Counted from the stretch's first letter, positions 24,996 through 33,568 are shown. The stretch is DNA of 57,127 bases from Lachnospiraceae bacterium (GCA_019420465.1 JAHZHB010000024.1:1-57127), one strand, 5' to 3'. Program-made: numbers and translations. The notes: generated from the letters alone by a model not told the origin.

Positions 24996-25835
24996 TTACA
25001 TATCCTTCTGTAACGTACCCATCCGGAATCTGCGGATCATCTCTCTCGTCAGACTGGAGTAATCCGGGATTTCCGGAATTTCTTCCGGCTTTAACCATAC
25101 GGCCGTGGCAAGCTCCTGCTCATCCAGACTGATCTTATGTGTGCCGGAAAGTCTCGCCGTATACCCCAGCATCAGATTACCGTCAAATCCCCAGGGCTGG
25201 CTGCCATAGTAACGGATATGTTCAACATGTAATCCTGTTTCCTCAAATACTTCACGGGCTATACATTCCTCTGCCGTCTCACCGATCTCCACAAAACCTG
25301 CCACAAGGGCATAAGCAGCCGTCTTTCGTCCGGCATACTTTGTCAGAAGCAGTCTCTCACCATCTGTCACAGCAACAATGATGGCCGGAGAAATCTTTGG
25401 AAACATCAGATTGCCACATTTCGGACAGCGCATCATCCTCTGCACACCGTCATGTACAGCCTTCGTCCCACAGCAGCCGCAAAACTGTACCGAACGGTAC
25501 CACTGATACAGATGTCTCGCTGTCATCCCCGCAAACGATTCATACACCGGCATCTTATCCCGAAGCTGAATCGCTGTCACCGCCTTAAACCCGGAAAACT
25601 CTTTTTCCTCCGCCTCCGGCTTTGCCAGAAAATACATACGCTCATCCAGCGAAAACAGATACACATACGCTCCGATCTTATCCTTTACCTCGCGATAATA
25701 TGGAAACCTGATTTTCCCTTCCTCTTCCTTTAAAAGCAGCCTGTCCTCAAAAAACAGCATCACACAGCTTTCCTCTGTCATTTCAACCGCCCTGTACTGA
25801 TTATCCAGCATCTGCGGTGCAATCTCATGTATCAT
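24996..25835 (-). CDS. nudC: NAD(+) diphosphatase / NADH pyrophosphatase (NudC)
   Basis: 279-residue Nudix hydrolase that cleaves NAD(H) to NMN and AMP and can remove NAD caps from RNA. A zinc ribbon (CGCCGTK...RCPKCGN, about 118-142) precedes the Nudix box GFVEIGETAEECIAREVFEETGL (about 186-208), followed by the NudC-type SQPWGFDGNLMLGY, which contains the QPWPFPxS-like motif in modified form. GGAGA lies 9 nt before the ATG. Single gene; downstream 24817-24995 is AT-rich with nothing else recognisable. Confidence 0.92.
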   Translation of the reverse strand: MIHEIAPQMLDNQYRAVEMTEESCVMLFFEDRLLLKEEEGKIRFPYYREVKDKIGAYVYLFSLDERMYFLAKPEAEEKEFSGFKAVTAIQLRDKMPVYESFAGMTARHLYQWYRSVQFCGCCGTKAVHDGVQRMMRCPKCGNLMFPKISPAIIVAVTDGERLLLTKYAGRKTAAYALVAGFVEIGETAEECIAREVFEETGLHVEHIRYYGSQPWGFDGNLMLGYTARLSGTHKISLDEQELATAVWLKPEEIPEIPDYSSLTREMIRRFRMGTLQKDM

Positions 25836-25876
25836 CTTTTATGTTCTCCATTCTTTTATTACCATTTTCACAGACA

Positions 25877-26028
25877 GGGAAACTGCCGTCTGGTTTATGC
25901 TCCATCTTACAGGTTAAATTTACAGCGACTTTACCGAGCACGTGTCCGAGACCTCAGGCTCGGACCAGCGCAGGCGGAGCGAAAAATTTAACCTATAAGA
26001 TGGAGCATAAACCAGGCGGCAGTTTCCC
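25877..26028. repeat. Long foldback element, copy 1 (45-bp stem, 58-nt conserved core)
   Basis: Left arm 25877-25921 and right arm 25984-26028 are reverse complements over 45 nt with two mismatched positions. Between them, 25924-25981 is a core that is 49/58 identical to the reverse complement of 28246-28303. The core has its own 7-bp hairpin, GTCCGAG/CTCGGAC. The arms have no similarity to the arms of copy 2. The element fills the 203-nt gap between nudC and the TrpR-like gene and starts 11 nt from the TrpR-like stop. Confidence 0.85.
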
Positions 26029-26038
26029 GTCCCCCCAC

Positions 26039-26335
26039 CTATTTCTTTTCTTTCTGCATTTCTTCGATCATGCGCGGCATACACCCCGTACCATAATCCA
26101 TCACACGTTTCACCCTGCTGATCGTAGCCGTACTGGCACTCGTCTTGTCCAGGATCTCCAGATACACCTTATCCTGCAGAAGAAGACTCATCACCTCATA
26201 CCGCTGTTCCATGGCAGACAATTCCGTCGGTGAACACAGATCCTCAAAAAAAGCGATACACTCGTCTATATCCTGAAGCCTGAGGATAGCTTCAAACATT
26301 TCCCTTACATGTTCTTTTTTTACTATTTTTGCCAT
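26039..26335 (-). CDS. TrpR-like protein YerC/YecD
   Basis: 98-residue Trp-repressor-like protein of the YerC/YecD family: LQDIDECIAFFEDLCSPTELSAMEQRYEVMSLLL and the helix-turn-helix YLEILDKTSASTATISRVKRVMDYG. The family is widespread in Firmicutes and lacks an established target. The ATG at 26335 follows GGAGG at 11 nt; a GTG at 26353 is inside the SD region. Its 3' end abuts the long foldback element, which may act as its 3'-end structure. Confidence 0.88.
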   Translation of the reverse strand: MAKIVKKEHVREMFEAILRLQDIDECIAFFEDLCSPTELSAMEQRYEVMSLLLQDKVYLEILDKTSASTATISRVKRVMDYGTGCMPRMIEEMQKEKK

Positions 26336-26479
26336 ATCAAATGACACCTCCACGTTAATAACCCTATTTTAGCACACTAAAGTGTTTTGGTAAACACTCA
26401 AACAACATACTTTTCAGACAATTTCCTCCGGTTATACCACCAACAGTCATCTCCGGTACATACCTCGATCCATACAGCC

Positions 26480-26518
26480 AAAAAGCCGCTGTACATTTTC
26501 TGATATACAGCAGCTTTT
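26480..26518 (-). terminator. Terminator of the ABC-F gene
   Basis: Read on the minus strand: AGCTGCTGTA ... TACAGCGGCT followed by TTTTT, directly after the stop at 26523. Confidence 0.75.
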
Positions 26519-26522
26519 CCGT

Positions 26523-28079
26523 TTAAAACACTTTTGTTGTCCACTTTGTGCAATCCCACACCTGTGTAGCCAGTCCGTCATAAAAGTCCGGCTCATGGCA
26601 GACCATCAGGATACTTCCCTTATAGGCTTTGAGTGCACGTTTCAGTTCATCCTTGGCATCCACATCCAGATGATTGGTCGGCTCATCGAGTACAAGTACA
26701 TTACTTTCCCGGTTGGTCAGCTTACACAGGCGTACCTTAGCCTGTTCACCACCGCTTAGGACTTTGACCTTGCTTTCGATATGCTTTGTCGTCAGTCCGC
26801 ATTTTGCCAGTGCCGCACGGACTTCATACTGGGAAAATCCGGGAAATTCCTGCCACATTTCTTCGATACAGGTAGTATTGATACTCTGATCCATCTCCTG
26901 TTCAAAGTAACCGATCTGCAGGAATTCTCCCTGTTCCACACTGCCGGACAGTGCCGGGATCAGTCCCAGGATGCTTTTTAACAGGGTCGTTTTTCCGATA
27001 CCGTTGGCTCCGGTCAGCACGATCTTTTCGCCTCTTTCCATCTGAAGATCCAGAGGTGAAGACAAAGGTTCATCGTAGCCGATGACCAGCTGGTTTGTTT
27101 CAAAAATGTAGCGTCCCGGGGTGCGGGCTTCTTTGAAATTAAATTCCGGCTTTGGTTTCTCTGCGGCCAGCTCGATCATGTCCATATTGTCGAGTTTTTT
27201 CTGGCGGGACATGGCCATATTTCTGGTGGCTACACGGGCTTTGTTTCTGGCTACGAAGTCTTTGAGATCAGCAATCTCTTTTTGCTGTTTATTATAAGCA
27301 GCCTCGAGCTGTGCTTTTTTCATCGCATAGATTTCCTGGAATTTGTCATAATCTCCGGGATAGCGGTTCAGTTCGCCGTTGTCCATATGATAAATGAGGT
27401 TGATCACGCTGTTCAAAAAAGGAATATCATGCGAGATCAGAATAAAGGCGTTTTCGTAATCGTTCAGATAGCGTTTCAGCCATTCGATATGCTCCACGTC
27501 CAGGTAGTTGGTCGGCTCGTCGAGAAGCAGGATATCCGGTTTTTCCAGTAAAAGTTTTGCCAGAAGAACTTTGGTTCTCTGTCCGCCGGAGAGCTCTGTG
27601 ACGTCACGGTCGAGGCCGAGATCCAGAAGGCCTAAGGCTCTGGCGACTTCTTCTACTTTGCTGTCGATCATATAAAAGTCATGAGCGTCTAAAAGATCCT
27701 GCAATGTGCCGGATTCTTCCATGAGGGCGTCCATTTCTTCGGGGGAGGCTTCTCCCATGAGGCCGTAGACTTCGTTCATGCGGGTTTCCATTTCGTATAA
27801 AAAGTCGAAGGCGGAGGCCAGGACGTCACGGATGGACATGCCTTTGGTCAGGACGGTATGCTGGTCGAGGTAACCGACGCGAACGTGTCTGGCCCATTCG
27901 ATTTTGCCTTCGTCGGGCATGAGTTTGCCGGTGATGATATTCATGAAGGTGGATTTTCCTTCGCCGTTGGCACCTACGAGGCCGATATGTTCGCCTTTTA
28001 GCAGGCGGAAGGATACGTCGGTGAAGATGGTGCGGTCGCCGAAGCCGTGGCTTAAGTGTTCTACGGTGAGTATGCTCAT
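26523..28079 (-). CDS. ABC-F family ATPase
   Basis: 518-residue soluble protein with two ABC domains and no membrane part, as in ABC-F ribosome-acting factors (YkpA/YbiT type). First domain: Walker A GANGEGKST (about 36-44), signature LSGGQRTKVLLA, Walker B ILLLDEPTNYLD. Second: Walker A GANGIGKTT, signature LSGGEQAKVRL, Walker B VLVLDEPTNHLD. The linker YNKQQKEIADLKDFVARNKARVATRNMAMSRQKKL is the inter-domain region that reaches towards the peptidyl transferase centre. SD AGGGAGA. Family members either relieve stalled ribosomes or protect from antibiotics; the length and linker fit the housekeeping YkpA/YbiT branch better than a resistance factor. Confidence 0.9.
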   Translation of the reverse strand: MSILTVEHLSHGFGDRTIFTDVSFRLLKGEHIGLVGANGEGKSTFMNIITGKLMPDEGKIEWARHVRVGYLDQHTVLTKGMSIRDVLASAFDFLYEMETRMNEVYGLMGEASPEEMDALMEESGTLQDLLDAHDFYMIDSKVEEVARALGLLDLGLDRDVTELSGGQRTKVLLAKLLLEKPDILLLDEPTNYLDVEHIEWLKRYLNDYENAFILISHDIPFLNSVINLIYHMDNGELNRYPGDYDKFQEIYAMKKAQLEAAYNKQQKEIADLKDFVARNKARVATRNMAMSRQKKLDNMDMIELAAEKPKPEFNFKEARTPGRYIFETNQLVIGYDEPLSSPLDLQMERGEKIVLTGANGIGKTTLLKSILGLIPALSGSVEQGEFLQIGYFEQEMDQSINTTCIEEMWQEFPGFSQYEVRAALAKCGLTTKHIESKVKVLSGGEQAKVRLCKLTNRESNVLVLDEPTNHLDVDAKDELKRALKAYKGSILMVCHEPDFYDGLATQVWDCTKWTTKVF

Positions 28080-28206
28080 GGTTGGTTCTCCCTTTTTTAT
28101 GTATCTATGGTAAATACAGTTTTTGTCAGTCTGATTTGAGATTATACTTGGTTTTAGAGGGTTTGTCTATAGGGACGGACGAAGAAATGGCAGACAGACG
28201 GACGAC

Positions 28207-28342
28207 GAAGGAAGAGGAAAGTCAGGGACAGGTATATGGTCTCTGCGCTCCGCCTCCGTCGGTCCGAGCCTGTAGTCTCGGACTCTTACTCGGCAAAGTC
28301 GCTTAGATACCATATACCTGTCCCTGACTTTCCTCTTCCTTC
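28207..28342. repeat. Long foldback element, copy 2 (34-bp perfect stem, 58-nt conserved core)
   Basis: Left arm 28207-28240 and right arm 28309-28342 are perfect 34-bp reverse complements. The core 28246-28303, reverse-complemented, matches the core of copy 1 at 49/58 positions without gaps. The arm sequence is unrelated to copy 1. It lies in the 437-nt space between the ABC-F start and the CDF transporter stop; the remainder of that space holds the CDF terminator and no gene. Confidence 0.85.
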
Positions 28343-28440
28343 TTCTGTTTGTTGGCTGACAGATACGCGGTTAAATTAAATCTGAGTTTCAACAGGCTGG
28401 ATATTGATATACATAAGGAGTCAAAACATGAGGGTACTGT

Positions 28441-28484
28441 AAAAAGTGCCCGTTCTGTCAGATCGTATACAGAACAGGCACTTT
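28441..28484 (-). terminator. Terminator of the cation efflux gene
   Basis: AAAGTGCC-T-GTTCTGT pairs with ACAGAAC-G-GGCACTTT, then TTTTT on the minus strand, 33 nt after the stop at 28517. Confidence 0.85.
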
Positions 28485-28516
28485 GGTGTTTGTATCAAAT
28501 AAATCAAAAATAAGTT

Positions 28517-29440
28517 TTACAGTTCCTCGGCTGTTCGCTTCGGGTCTACGTGTACCATGCAGTGTTTGACTTCGGGGAAGTCTCGTTCGATGGTGTCATG
28601 GACGTGCTGGGCGATGTCGTGGGCTTCGGTCAGGGTTTTGTTGCCGTCGGCTTCGATGACGACATCGAGGTAGATCTTGGCACCGAAGAGGCGGGTTTTC
28701 ATCCAGCCGATACCTTCTACACCTTCTGTTCCCTGGATAGCTACGAGCATCTTTTCCATGGTTTTGACGTCACAGGAGCGATCGATCATTTTGTCTACGG
28801 CGTCTTTAAAGATGTCGTAGGCGGCTTTGAGGATAAATACACAGATGACAACGCTGGCTACGGAATCCATAATAGGGAAGCCGAAGCGGGCGAAGGCGAT
28901 ACCGATCAGGGCTCCGATGGAGGAGAGGGCGTCGCTTCTGTGATGCCAGGCGTCTGCCTTTAAAGCGCCGGAATTGATCTTGTTGGCTGCGTGTACGGTG
29001 AAGTGGTACATCCACTCTTTTACTACGATAGAGATCACGGCTGCCCACAGTGCGAGCATACCCGGTACAGTCAGATCAGCGTAGCTGCCGCTTATGATAT
29101 TACGGATACCGGTAGAGCCGATACCGAGACCGGTCAGAGCGAGGATCACTGCAAGGATGATCGCTGCTACGCATTCCAGACGTTCATGGCCATAAGGATG
29201 TTCTTCATCTGCTTTTTTACCGGAAATGTGCACGCCGATCATGACGATGATCGTACTGAATACATCGGATGCTGAATGGATCGCATCGGAGATCATGGCA
29301 CCGGATGAAGCTACGATACCGGCGATCAGCTTTAAGACGGACAAAGCCAGGTTGACGATGATACTGATAGTAGAAACCCGCATAGCGACTTTTTCGCTCT
29401 GGATTTCCTGTGTGTTTACGTTTGCAGTAGTTGCTTCCAT
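28517..29440 (-). CDS. Cation diffusion facilitator (CDF) metal efflux transporter
   Basis: 307-residue CDF/CzcD family exporter with six membrane helices and a C-terminal cytoplasmic domain. Metal-site residues are visible: SDAIHSASDVFSTI in helix 2 and DAWHHRSDALSS in helix 5 (the HxxxD type), with the cytoplasmic fold ending HVHDTIERDFPEVKHCMVHVDP. The ATG at 29440 follows AGGAGG at 10 nt. An upstream NiCo riboswitch points to nickel or cobalt export as the physiological role, although family members can also move Zn, Mn or Fe. Confidence 0.92.
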   Translation of the reverse strand: MEATTANVNTQEIQSEKVAMRVSTISIIVNLALSVLKLIAGIVASSGAMISDAIHSASDVFSTIIVMIGVHISGKKADEEHPYGHERLECVAAIILAVILALTGLGIGSTGIRNIISGSYADLTVPGMLALWAAVISIVVKEWMYHFTVHAANKINSGALKADAWHHRSDALSSIGALIGIAFARFGFPIMDSVASVVICVFILKAAYDIFKDAVDKMIDRSCDVKTMEKMLVAIQGTEGVEGIGWMKTRLFGAKIYLDVVIEADGNKTLTEAHDIAQHVHDTIERDFPEVKHCMVHVDPKRTAEEL

Positions 29441-29567
29441 AAAAAAATACCTCCTGATGAAATGTTCTTTTGCACAGGCGTTATACCTGCTTGGTCCCTG
29501 CCTTTTTGTATACAACGTTTGTATCCTGCAGTTTTTTCATCAGAAAGTAACATAGGTTTTACAAAGC

Positions 29568-29607
29568 AATCAAATCTGGTCCACTGGACCAATGATTGAT
29601 ATACATG
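29568..29607 (-). repeat. Post-terminator palindrome motif, copy A
   Basis: 40-nt motif read on the minus strand, centred on TTGGTCC-AGT-GGACCA and flanked by CATGTATATCAAT and TTTGATT. It lies 5 nt beyond the T-tract of the NiCo riboswitch terminator. Copies B (36613-36652) and C (48327-48366) match over the full length. Confidence 0.7.
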
Positions 29608-29612
29608 ATAAC

Positions 29613-29664
29613 AAAAAGGCACCTGCGGGACACAGTAATCGTATCTACTGTCCCACAGATGCCT
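29613..29664 (-). terminator. Expression-platform terminator of the NiCo riboswitch
   Basis: Minus strand: a stem of about 19 bp (AGGCATCTGTGGGACAGTA with TACTGTGTCCCGCAGGTGCCT) followed by TTTTTG. It includes the aptamer's 3' GGGACAGT, so metal binding and termination should be mutually exclusive. Confidence 0.85.
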
Positions 29665-29752
29665 GTCGGTTCCTCTAATCCGAAAGGATCTGCTGTCACA
29701 CCCCCGGTGACCCGGCCGTTCCGGTGACTGCTCACCGGCGCCTGTTCAGTTT
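29645..29752 (-). promoter_or_regulatory. NiCo (czcD) riboswitch aptamer
   Basis: Read on the minus strand, the sequence has the hallmarks of the NiCo aptamer in order: ACTGAACAGGC (29741-29751 region), a GC-rich hairpin CCGGTGA/TCACCGG, the GCCGGG core segment, a further hairpin, and CATCTGTGGGACAGT at the 3' end. I recognise this from the crystal-structure consensus (CTGAGCAGGC ... GCCGGG ... ATCTGTGGGACAGT). It binds Co(II) or Ni(II) and turns on efflux by preventing the terminator. The gene downstream is a CDF exporter, as expected. Confidence 0.9.
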
Positions 29753-29791
29753 GTACTGTAGCAATATGCAGTGCAAAGAGTTCTTTCCTAT

Positions 29792-29820
29792 AAGATATGC
29801 AACATTCACAAAAAAGTCAA
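29792..29820 (-). promoter_or_regulatory. Promoter of the riboswitch-CDF transcript
   Basis: Minus strand: -35 TTGACT (29815-29820), 17-nt spacer, -10 TATCTT (29792-29797), about 35 nt upstream of the aptamer. Confidence 0.75.
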
Positions 29821-29883
29821 TGCTAAATTGTTTAAGCTGTCACTCATCTTTATTAGAGGTATGTAGTGCTGTTTAGTTTTGTT

Positions 29884-32601
29884 TTACTTTCCCTGTTCAA
29901 ATGGCCGGTTTCTGAAGCTTTCCTCCCGGTCTTTGTAATAGTCCTGCATCTGTACGGCGATCTGCGTCATCTCTTCGTACAGTTCTCTGGCGGATACGCG
30001 AATCGCGCCATGGCCCATGACGATCACCTGCTCCAGACCATCGGATGTAGCCACGCGGACACGATGCTTTTCAGCCAGTTCTTTTGAAGTTTTCTCGATA
30101 TAGGCATCGGCTGTCTGGGCCTCTTTGGTATAGACGACATGAATGTTGTGGTACATACCGACTTCTCCGATACCACCCTTTACCTTATAGGCATCAAAGA
30201 CACAGATCAGTTCACAGCGGGTATAGCCCTGATAATTACACAGCATGTCCATCAGTTTCAGTCTGGCGGCATCAAGACTGGCGGCGGCCAGCTGTTTCAG
30301 CTCGTCCCAGGCAAAGATGATATTGTAACCATCTACCAGCAGATAGTCCTTCTGCACACTCTGCGGGCGGCTGTGCGCTTCTTTGTAAGCCGCGGTCGCC
30401 GCCCGGTTGGCTTCGCTCGTGCCGCCGGATCTGCCGTAGCTGACTTTATGATAGGAAGGAATCTGCCGCTCTCCTTTGGAACCAAAGGTGCGGTTAAAGA
30501 TAGCTTCCAGCTCCCTGTCTTCTTTCCATGAGCCATACAGGGAATGATCCTTTGGTACCGGCACACGGTTCACCGGTGTCAGGATTTCTTCTTCCGGTTC
30601 CTCTTCCTCTGTCTTAAAACCGCTTTCCACATGCATATGTTCCGGTACTTCATTCCATTTGACAATATAACCGGCGCCATGGGCACAAAATACAGAATCC
30701 GGTGTGTTTTCCACATCTGCTTCCGGATCATAGCCGGTGTCTGTGATCACTTCCTCTGTATTATGGCATGGCTCATATCCCTTCAGAGTACAGCCAAACC
30801 GGCCACGTCCTTTGGTGTAGGCATATACTTCCGTCATATAATCCCGCATCTCTGCAACCGGTGCGCTGCCGGTAAGGATTGCCATATCACCATCCATCTG
30901 GGGTGCATCAAACTGGCCGTTCATCTTCTGGATATCTGACATAGCGCGGCCAAGCTGTTCCTGGGGGACTTCCAGCGAAAAGCTGTACCACGGCTCCAGA
31001 AGTACACTTTTTGCCTGCATCAGTCCCTGCCGTAGGGCACGATAGGTCGCCTGCCGGAAATCTCCGCCCTCTGTATGCTTCGTATGGGCACGGCCGGTCA
31101 GTACAGTGATCCGCATATCCGTGATCGGAGAACCGGTCAGTACACCGATATGCTCTTTTTCCATCAGATGGGTCAGGATCAGACGCTGCCAGTTCAGATC
31201 CAGAATATCCTCACTGCAGGCTGTCGCAAAGCTCAGTCCGCTTCCCCTCTCTGCCGGCTCTAACAGGAGATGTACCTCGGCATAATGACGCAGTGGTTCA
31301 AAATGACCCACTCCTTCAACGGTATTTTCAATCGTCTCCCGGTATACGATATTGCCGGGGCCAAACTCTACTTCCACATGGAAGCGATCCCAGATCACAC
31401 GTTTTAATATTTCCAGCTGCACCGCACCCATCAGCTGCAGATGAATCTCTTTGAGTTTTTCCTGCCATACGACATGCAGCTGCGGATCTTCCTCTTCCAG
31501 AAGTTTGAGATTTTTCAACAGCAAATGGATATCTGTCCCCTCTTCCGGAAGAACGGCATAGGTCAGTACCGGCTGTAACAGCGGCGCTTTCAGCCCTTTT
31601 TCACAGCCAAGCCCCTGTCCAGGCCAGGTACAGCTTAATCCCTTTACCGCACAGATGGTTCCGGCCTTTGCCGTATCCACCAGTGTGTATTTGTTGCCGG
31701 AATACAGGCGGATCTGATCGACCTTTTCTTCCCAGATTTCTTCTTCTGTCACGGCTCCACCGCTCTTTGACAGTGTGTCGCGGTTTGTTATCATGGTTTT
31801 TACCTTCAGCGCACCGCCGGTGATCTTCATATATGTCAGCCGGTTGCCCTGCTCATCCCGTGAAATCTTAAAGACACGGGCACCAAACGCATCCGGCCAC
31901 TTTTTCTGTGTACCGTAGTTGACCATCCCGTCCAGAAGCGGTCGGACACCTTCCTGTTTCAGTGCTGACCCAAAATAGCAGGGAAACAGCTTTCTCTCGC
32001 GGATCAGCCGTCCGATGGTCTCTGTAGAAAGCGTATCGGTCTCAAGATATTCCTCCATAGCAGCCTCGTCATTCATAGCTGCCGCTTCACACACAAGCGG
32101 ATCGTTCATATCAGTCATCTCCAGACAGGCTTCATCCAGTCGTTTCTGCAGATTTTCCATCAGCTTTTCTCTGTCGCTTCCTGCCAGATCCATCTTATTG
32201 ATAAATAAAACTGTCGGCACCTGATGCTGCTTTAAAAGCTTCCAGAGTGTCTCCGTATGGCCCTGTACACCATCACTGCCGCTGATCACTAAAACAGCGA
32301 TATCCAGTACCTGCAGCACGCGCTCTGCTTCCGCCGAAAAATCCACATGCCCCGGCGTATCCAGAAGCGTGATCATGGTATCCTTCCATGGCAGCATCGC
32401 CTGTTTGGAAAAGATCGTGATCCCCCGCTCCTTTTCCATTGTATCCGTGTCCAGAAACGTATCCTTATGATCTACCCGCCCCATCGTACGGATCTGTCCG
32501 GTTTCGTACAGCATACATTCCGACAGTGTCGTTTTTCCTGCATCGACATGTGCCAGAAGTGCCGCACATAAATTTTTCTGCTTATTTTCAGAGGTTTCCA
32601 T
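29884..32601 (-). CDS. Tet(M)/EF-G-like GTPase fused to a C-terminal Rae1/YacP-like NYN domain
   Basis: 905 residues. Residues 1 to about 650 are an EF-G/ribosomal-protection-protein GTPase: G1 AHVDAGKT (17-24), G3 DTPGHVD (81-87), G4 NKMD (about 134), then the translation-factor domains II-V (TYRALRQGLMQAKSVLLEPWYSFSLEVP is domain IV/V). Residues about 752-905 are a NYN/PIN-like nuclease domain: LLVDGYNIIFAW, CVFDAYKVKGG, EAQTADAYIEK, VATSDGLEQ, MGHGAIRVSARE. The order and wording match Rae1 (YacP), an endonuclease that cuts mRNA in the ribosomal A site. All the acidic residues are present. Tet(M) itself is about 640 residues. Promoter not identified; start at 32601. Confidence 0.9.
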   Translation of the reverse strand: METSENKQKNLCAALLAHVDAGKTTLSECMLYETGQIRTMGRVDHKDTFLDTDTMEKERGITIFSKQAMLPWKDTMITLLDTPGHVDFSAEAERVLQVLDIAVLVISGSDGVQGHTETLWKLLKQHQVPTVLFINKMDLAGSDREKLMENLQKRLDEACLEMTDMNDPLVCEAAAMNDEAAMEEYLETDTLSTETIGRLIRERKLFPCYFGSALKQEGVRPLLDGMVNYGTQKKWPDAFGARVFKISRDEQGNRLTYMKITGGALKVKTMITNRDTLSKSGGAVTEEEIWEEKVDQIRLYSGNKYTLVDTAKAGTICAVKGLSCTWPGQGLGCEKGLKAPLLQPVLTYAVLPEEGTDIHLLLKNLKLLEEEDPQLHVVWQEKLKEIHLQLMGAVQLEILKRVIWDRFHVEVEFGPGNIVYRETIENTVEGVGHFEPLRHYAEVHLLLEPAERGSGLSFATACSEDILDLNWQRLILTHLMEKEHIGVLTGSPITDMRITVLTGRAHTKHTEGGDFRQATYRALRQGLMQAKSVLLEPWYSFSLEVPQEQLGRAMSDIQKMNGQFDAPQMDGDMAILTGSAPVAEMRDYMTEVYAYTKGRGRFGCTLKGYEPCHNTEEVITDTGYDPEADVENTPDSVFCAHGAGYIVKWNEVPEHMHVESGFKTEEEEPEEEILTPVNRVPVPKDHSLYGSWKEDRELEAIFNRTFGSKGERQIPSYHKVSYGRSGGTSEANRAATAAYKEAHSRPQSVQKDYLLVDGYNIIFAWDELKQLAAASLDAARLKLMDMLCNYQGYTRCELICVFDAYKVKGGIGEVGMYHNIHVVYTKEAQTADAYIEKTSKELAEKHRVRVATSDGLEQVIVMGHGAIRVSARELYEEMTQIAVQMQDYYKDREESFRNRPFEQGK

Positions 32602-32649
32602 AAAACTTCCCCCCTCATCTTTTTGTCTTATATTTTCCCATCATAGCAT

Positions 32650-32706
32650 AAAAACAGACATTCGTCTAACCGGGCTGCTGCCAGGCGGGGACAAATGTCT
32701 GTTTTT
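32650..32706. terminator. Bidirectional terminator after the DMT transporter gene
   Basis: AAAAACAGACATT (32650-32662) and AATGTCTGTTTTT (32694-32706) pair perfectly around a GC-rich loop; T-tracts occur on both strands. It follows the DMT stop (32711) on the minus strand. Confidence 0.75.
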
Positions 32707-32710
32707 CATT

Positions 32711-33568
32711 TTATGCATGTTCTCTCTGTCTGAGAAAGCTCCATACGGCCACTCCGATAATGATCACATAGCCGATCACACTGTACAGATCCGGAATCTG
32801 ACCAAGGAAGAAAAAGCCGAGGATCGCGGCAAAAACCACCTGCGTGTAATCAAATACCGAGATTTCCTTTGCCGGAGCGAAATTATAGGCTGCAGTGATG
32901 GAAAACTGACCACCGGCAGCCATCAGTCCCGCTCCGATCAGACATAACAGCTGACGGATCGTCATCGGGTGATAATTTAAAAGCAGATACGGCACCAGTA
33001 CCAGACAGGAAAAACCTGAAAAGAAAAATACCACTCTCGCACCCTTTACGCCCTGTTTTCCCAGCTGTCGTACACAGGTGTAGGCAATACCGGCACCCAG
33101 GCCTCCTAAAACACCGATCAGCGAATTGACATTCTGGAAGACATCCATCGATGGCTTGATCACAAACAGGGCACCGATAAAGGCGATCACTACTGAAATT
33201 TTCTGTACATTATTCGCCTTTTCTTTCAGAAACAGTGCAGAAAAAATGATAACGAAAAACGGGGACAGCTTATTCAGCATTGACGCATCACTGACCAGCA
33301 GATGATCCACCGCATAGAAATTACAGAGAATACCCGCTGTACCGAAAATCGAACGACACAGAAGCATCGGCAGATCCTTTTTCTGGTACTGCAGCTTTTC
33401 TTTACTTTTCACCAGAATCACAAAAGCAAAGATCATGGCGATCAGATTCCTGAAAAAGCTCTTCTGTGGCGAAGGCAGATCTCCCGACAGTTTTACAAAC
33501 ACATTCATGGCCGCAAAGAAAAAAGCTGCGGCCATGATGCTTAACATACCTTTTTGTTTATCTTTCAT
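32711..33568 (-). CDS. DMT-superfamily (EamA) transporter
   Basis: 285-residue membrane protein with about ten hydrophobic segments arranged as two EamA repeats, N-terminal GMLSIMAAAFFFAAMNVFVKLSG and second repeat around LIGVLGGLGAGIAYTCVRQLG. Members export metabolites or amino acids; the substrate cannot be read from the sequence. AAAGGAG lies 10 nt before the ATG. It seems to be a single-gene unit. Confidence 0.88.
   Translation of the reverse strand: MKDKQKGMLSIMAAAFFFAAMNVFVKLSGDLPSPQKSFFRNLIAMIFAFVILVKSKEKLQYQKKDLPMLLCRSIFGTAGILCNFYAVDHLLVSDASMLNKLSPFFVIIFSALFLKEKANNVQKISVVIAFIGALFVIKPSMDVFQNVNSLIGVLGGLGAGIAYTCVRQLGKQGVKGARVVFFFSGFSCLVLVPYLLLNYHPMTIRQLLCLIGAGLMAAGGQFSITAAYNFAPAKEISVFDYTQVVFAAILGFFFLGQIPDLYSVIGYVIIIGVAVWSFLRQREHA

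Noticed and set aside
29884..32601. Plain tetracycline resistance gene
   Set aside because: The protein is about 265 residues longer than Tet(M) and carries a nuclease domain; there is no mobile-element context.
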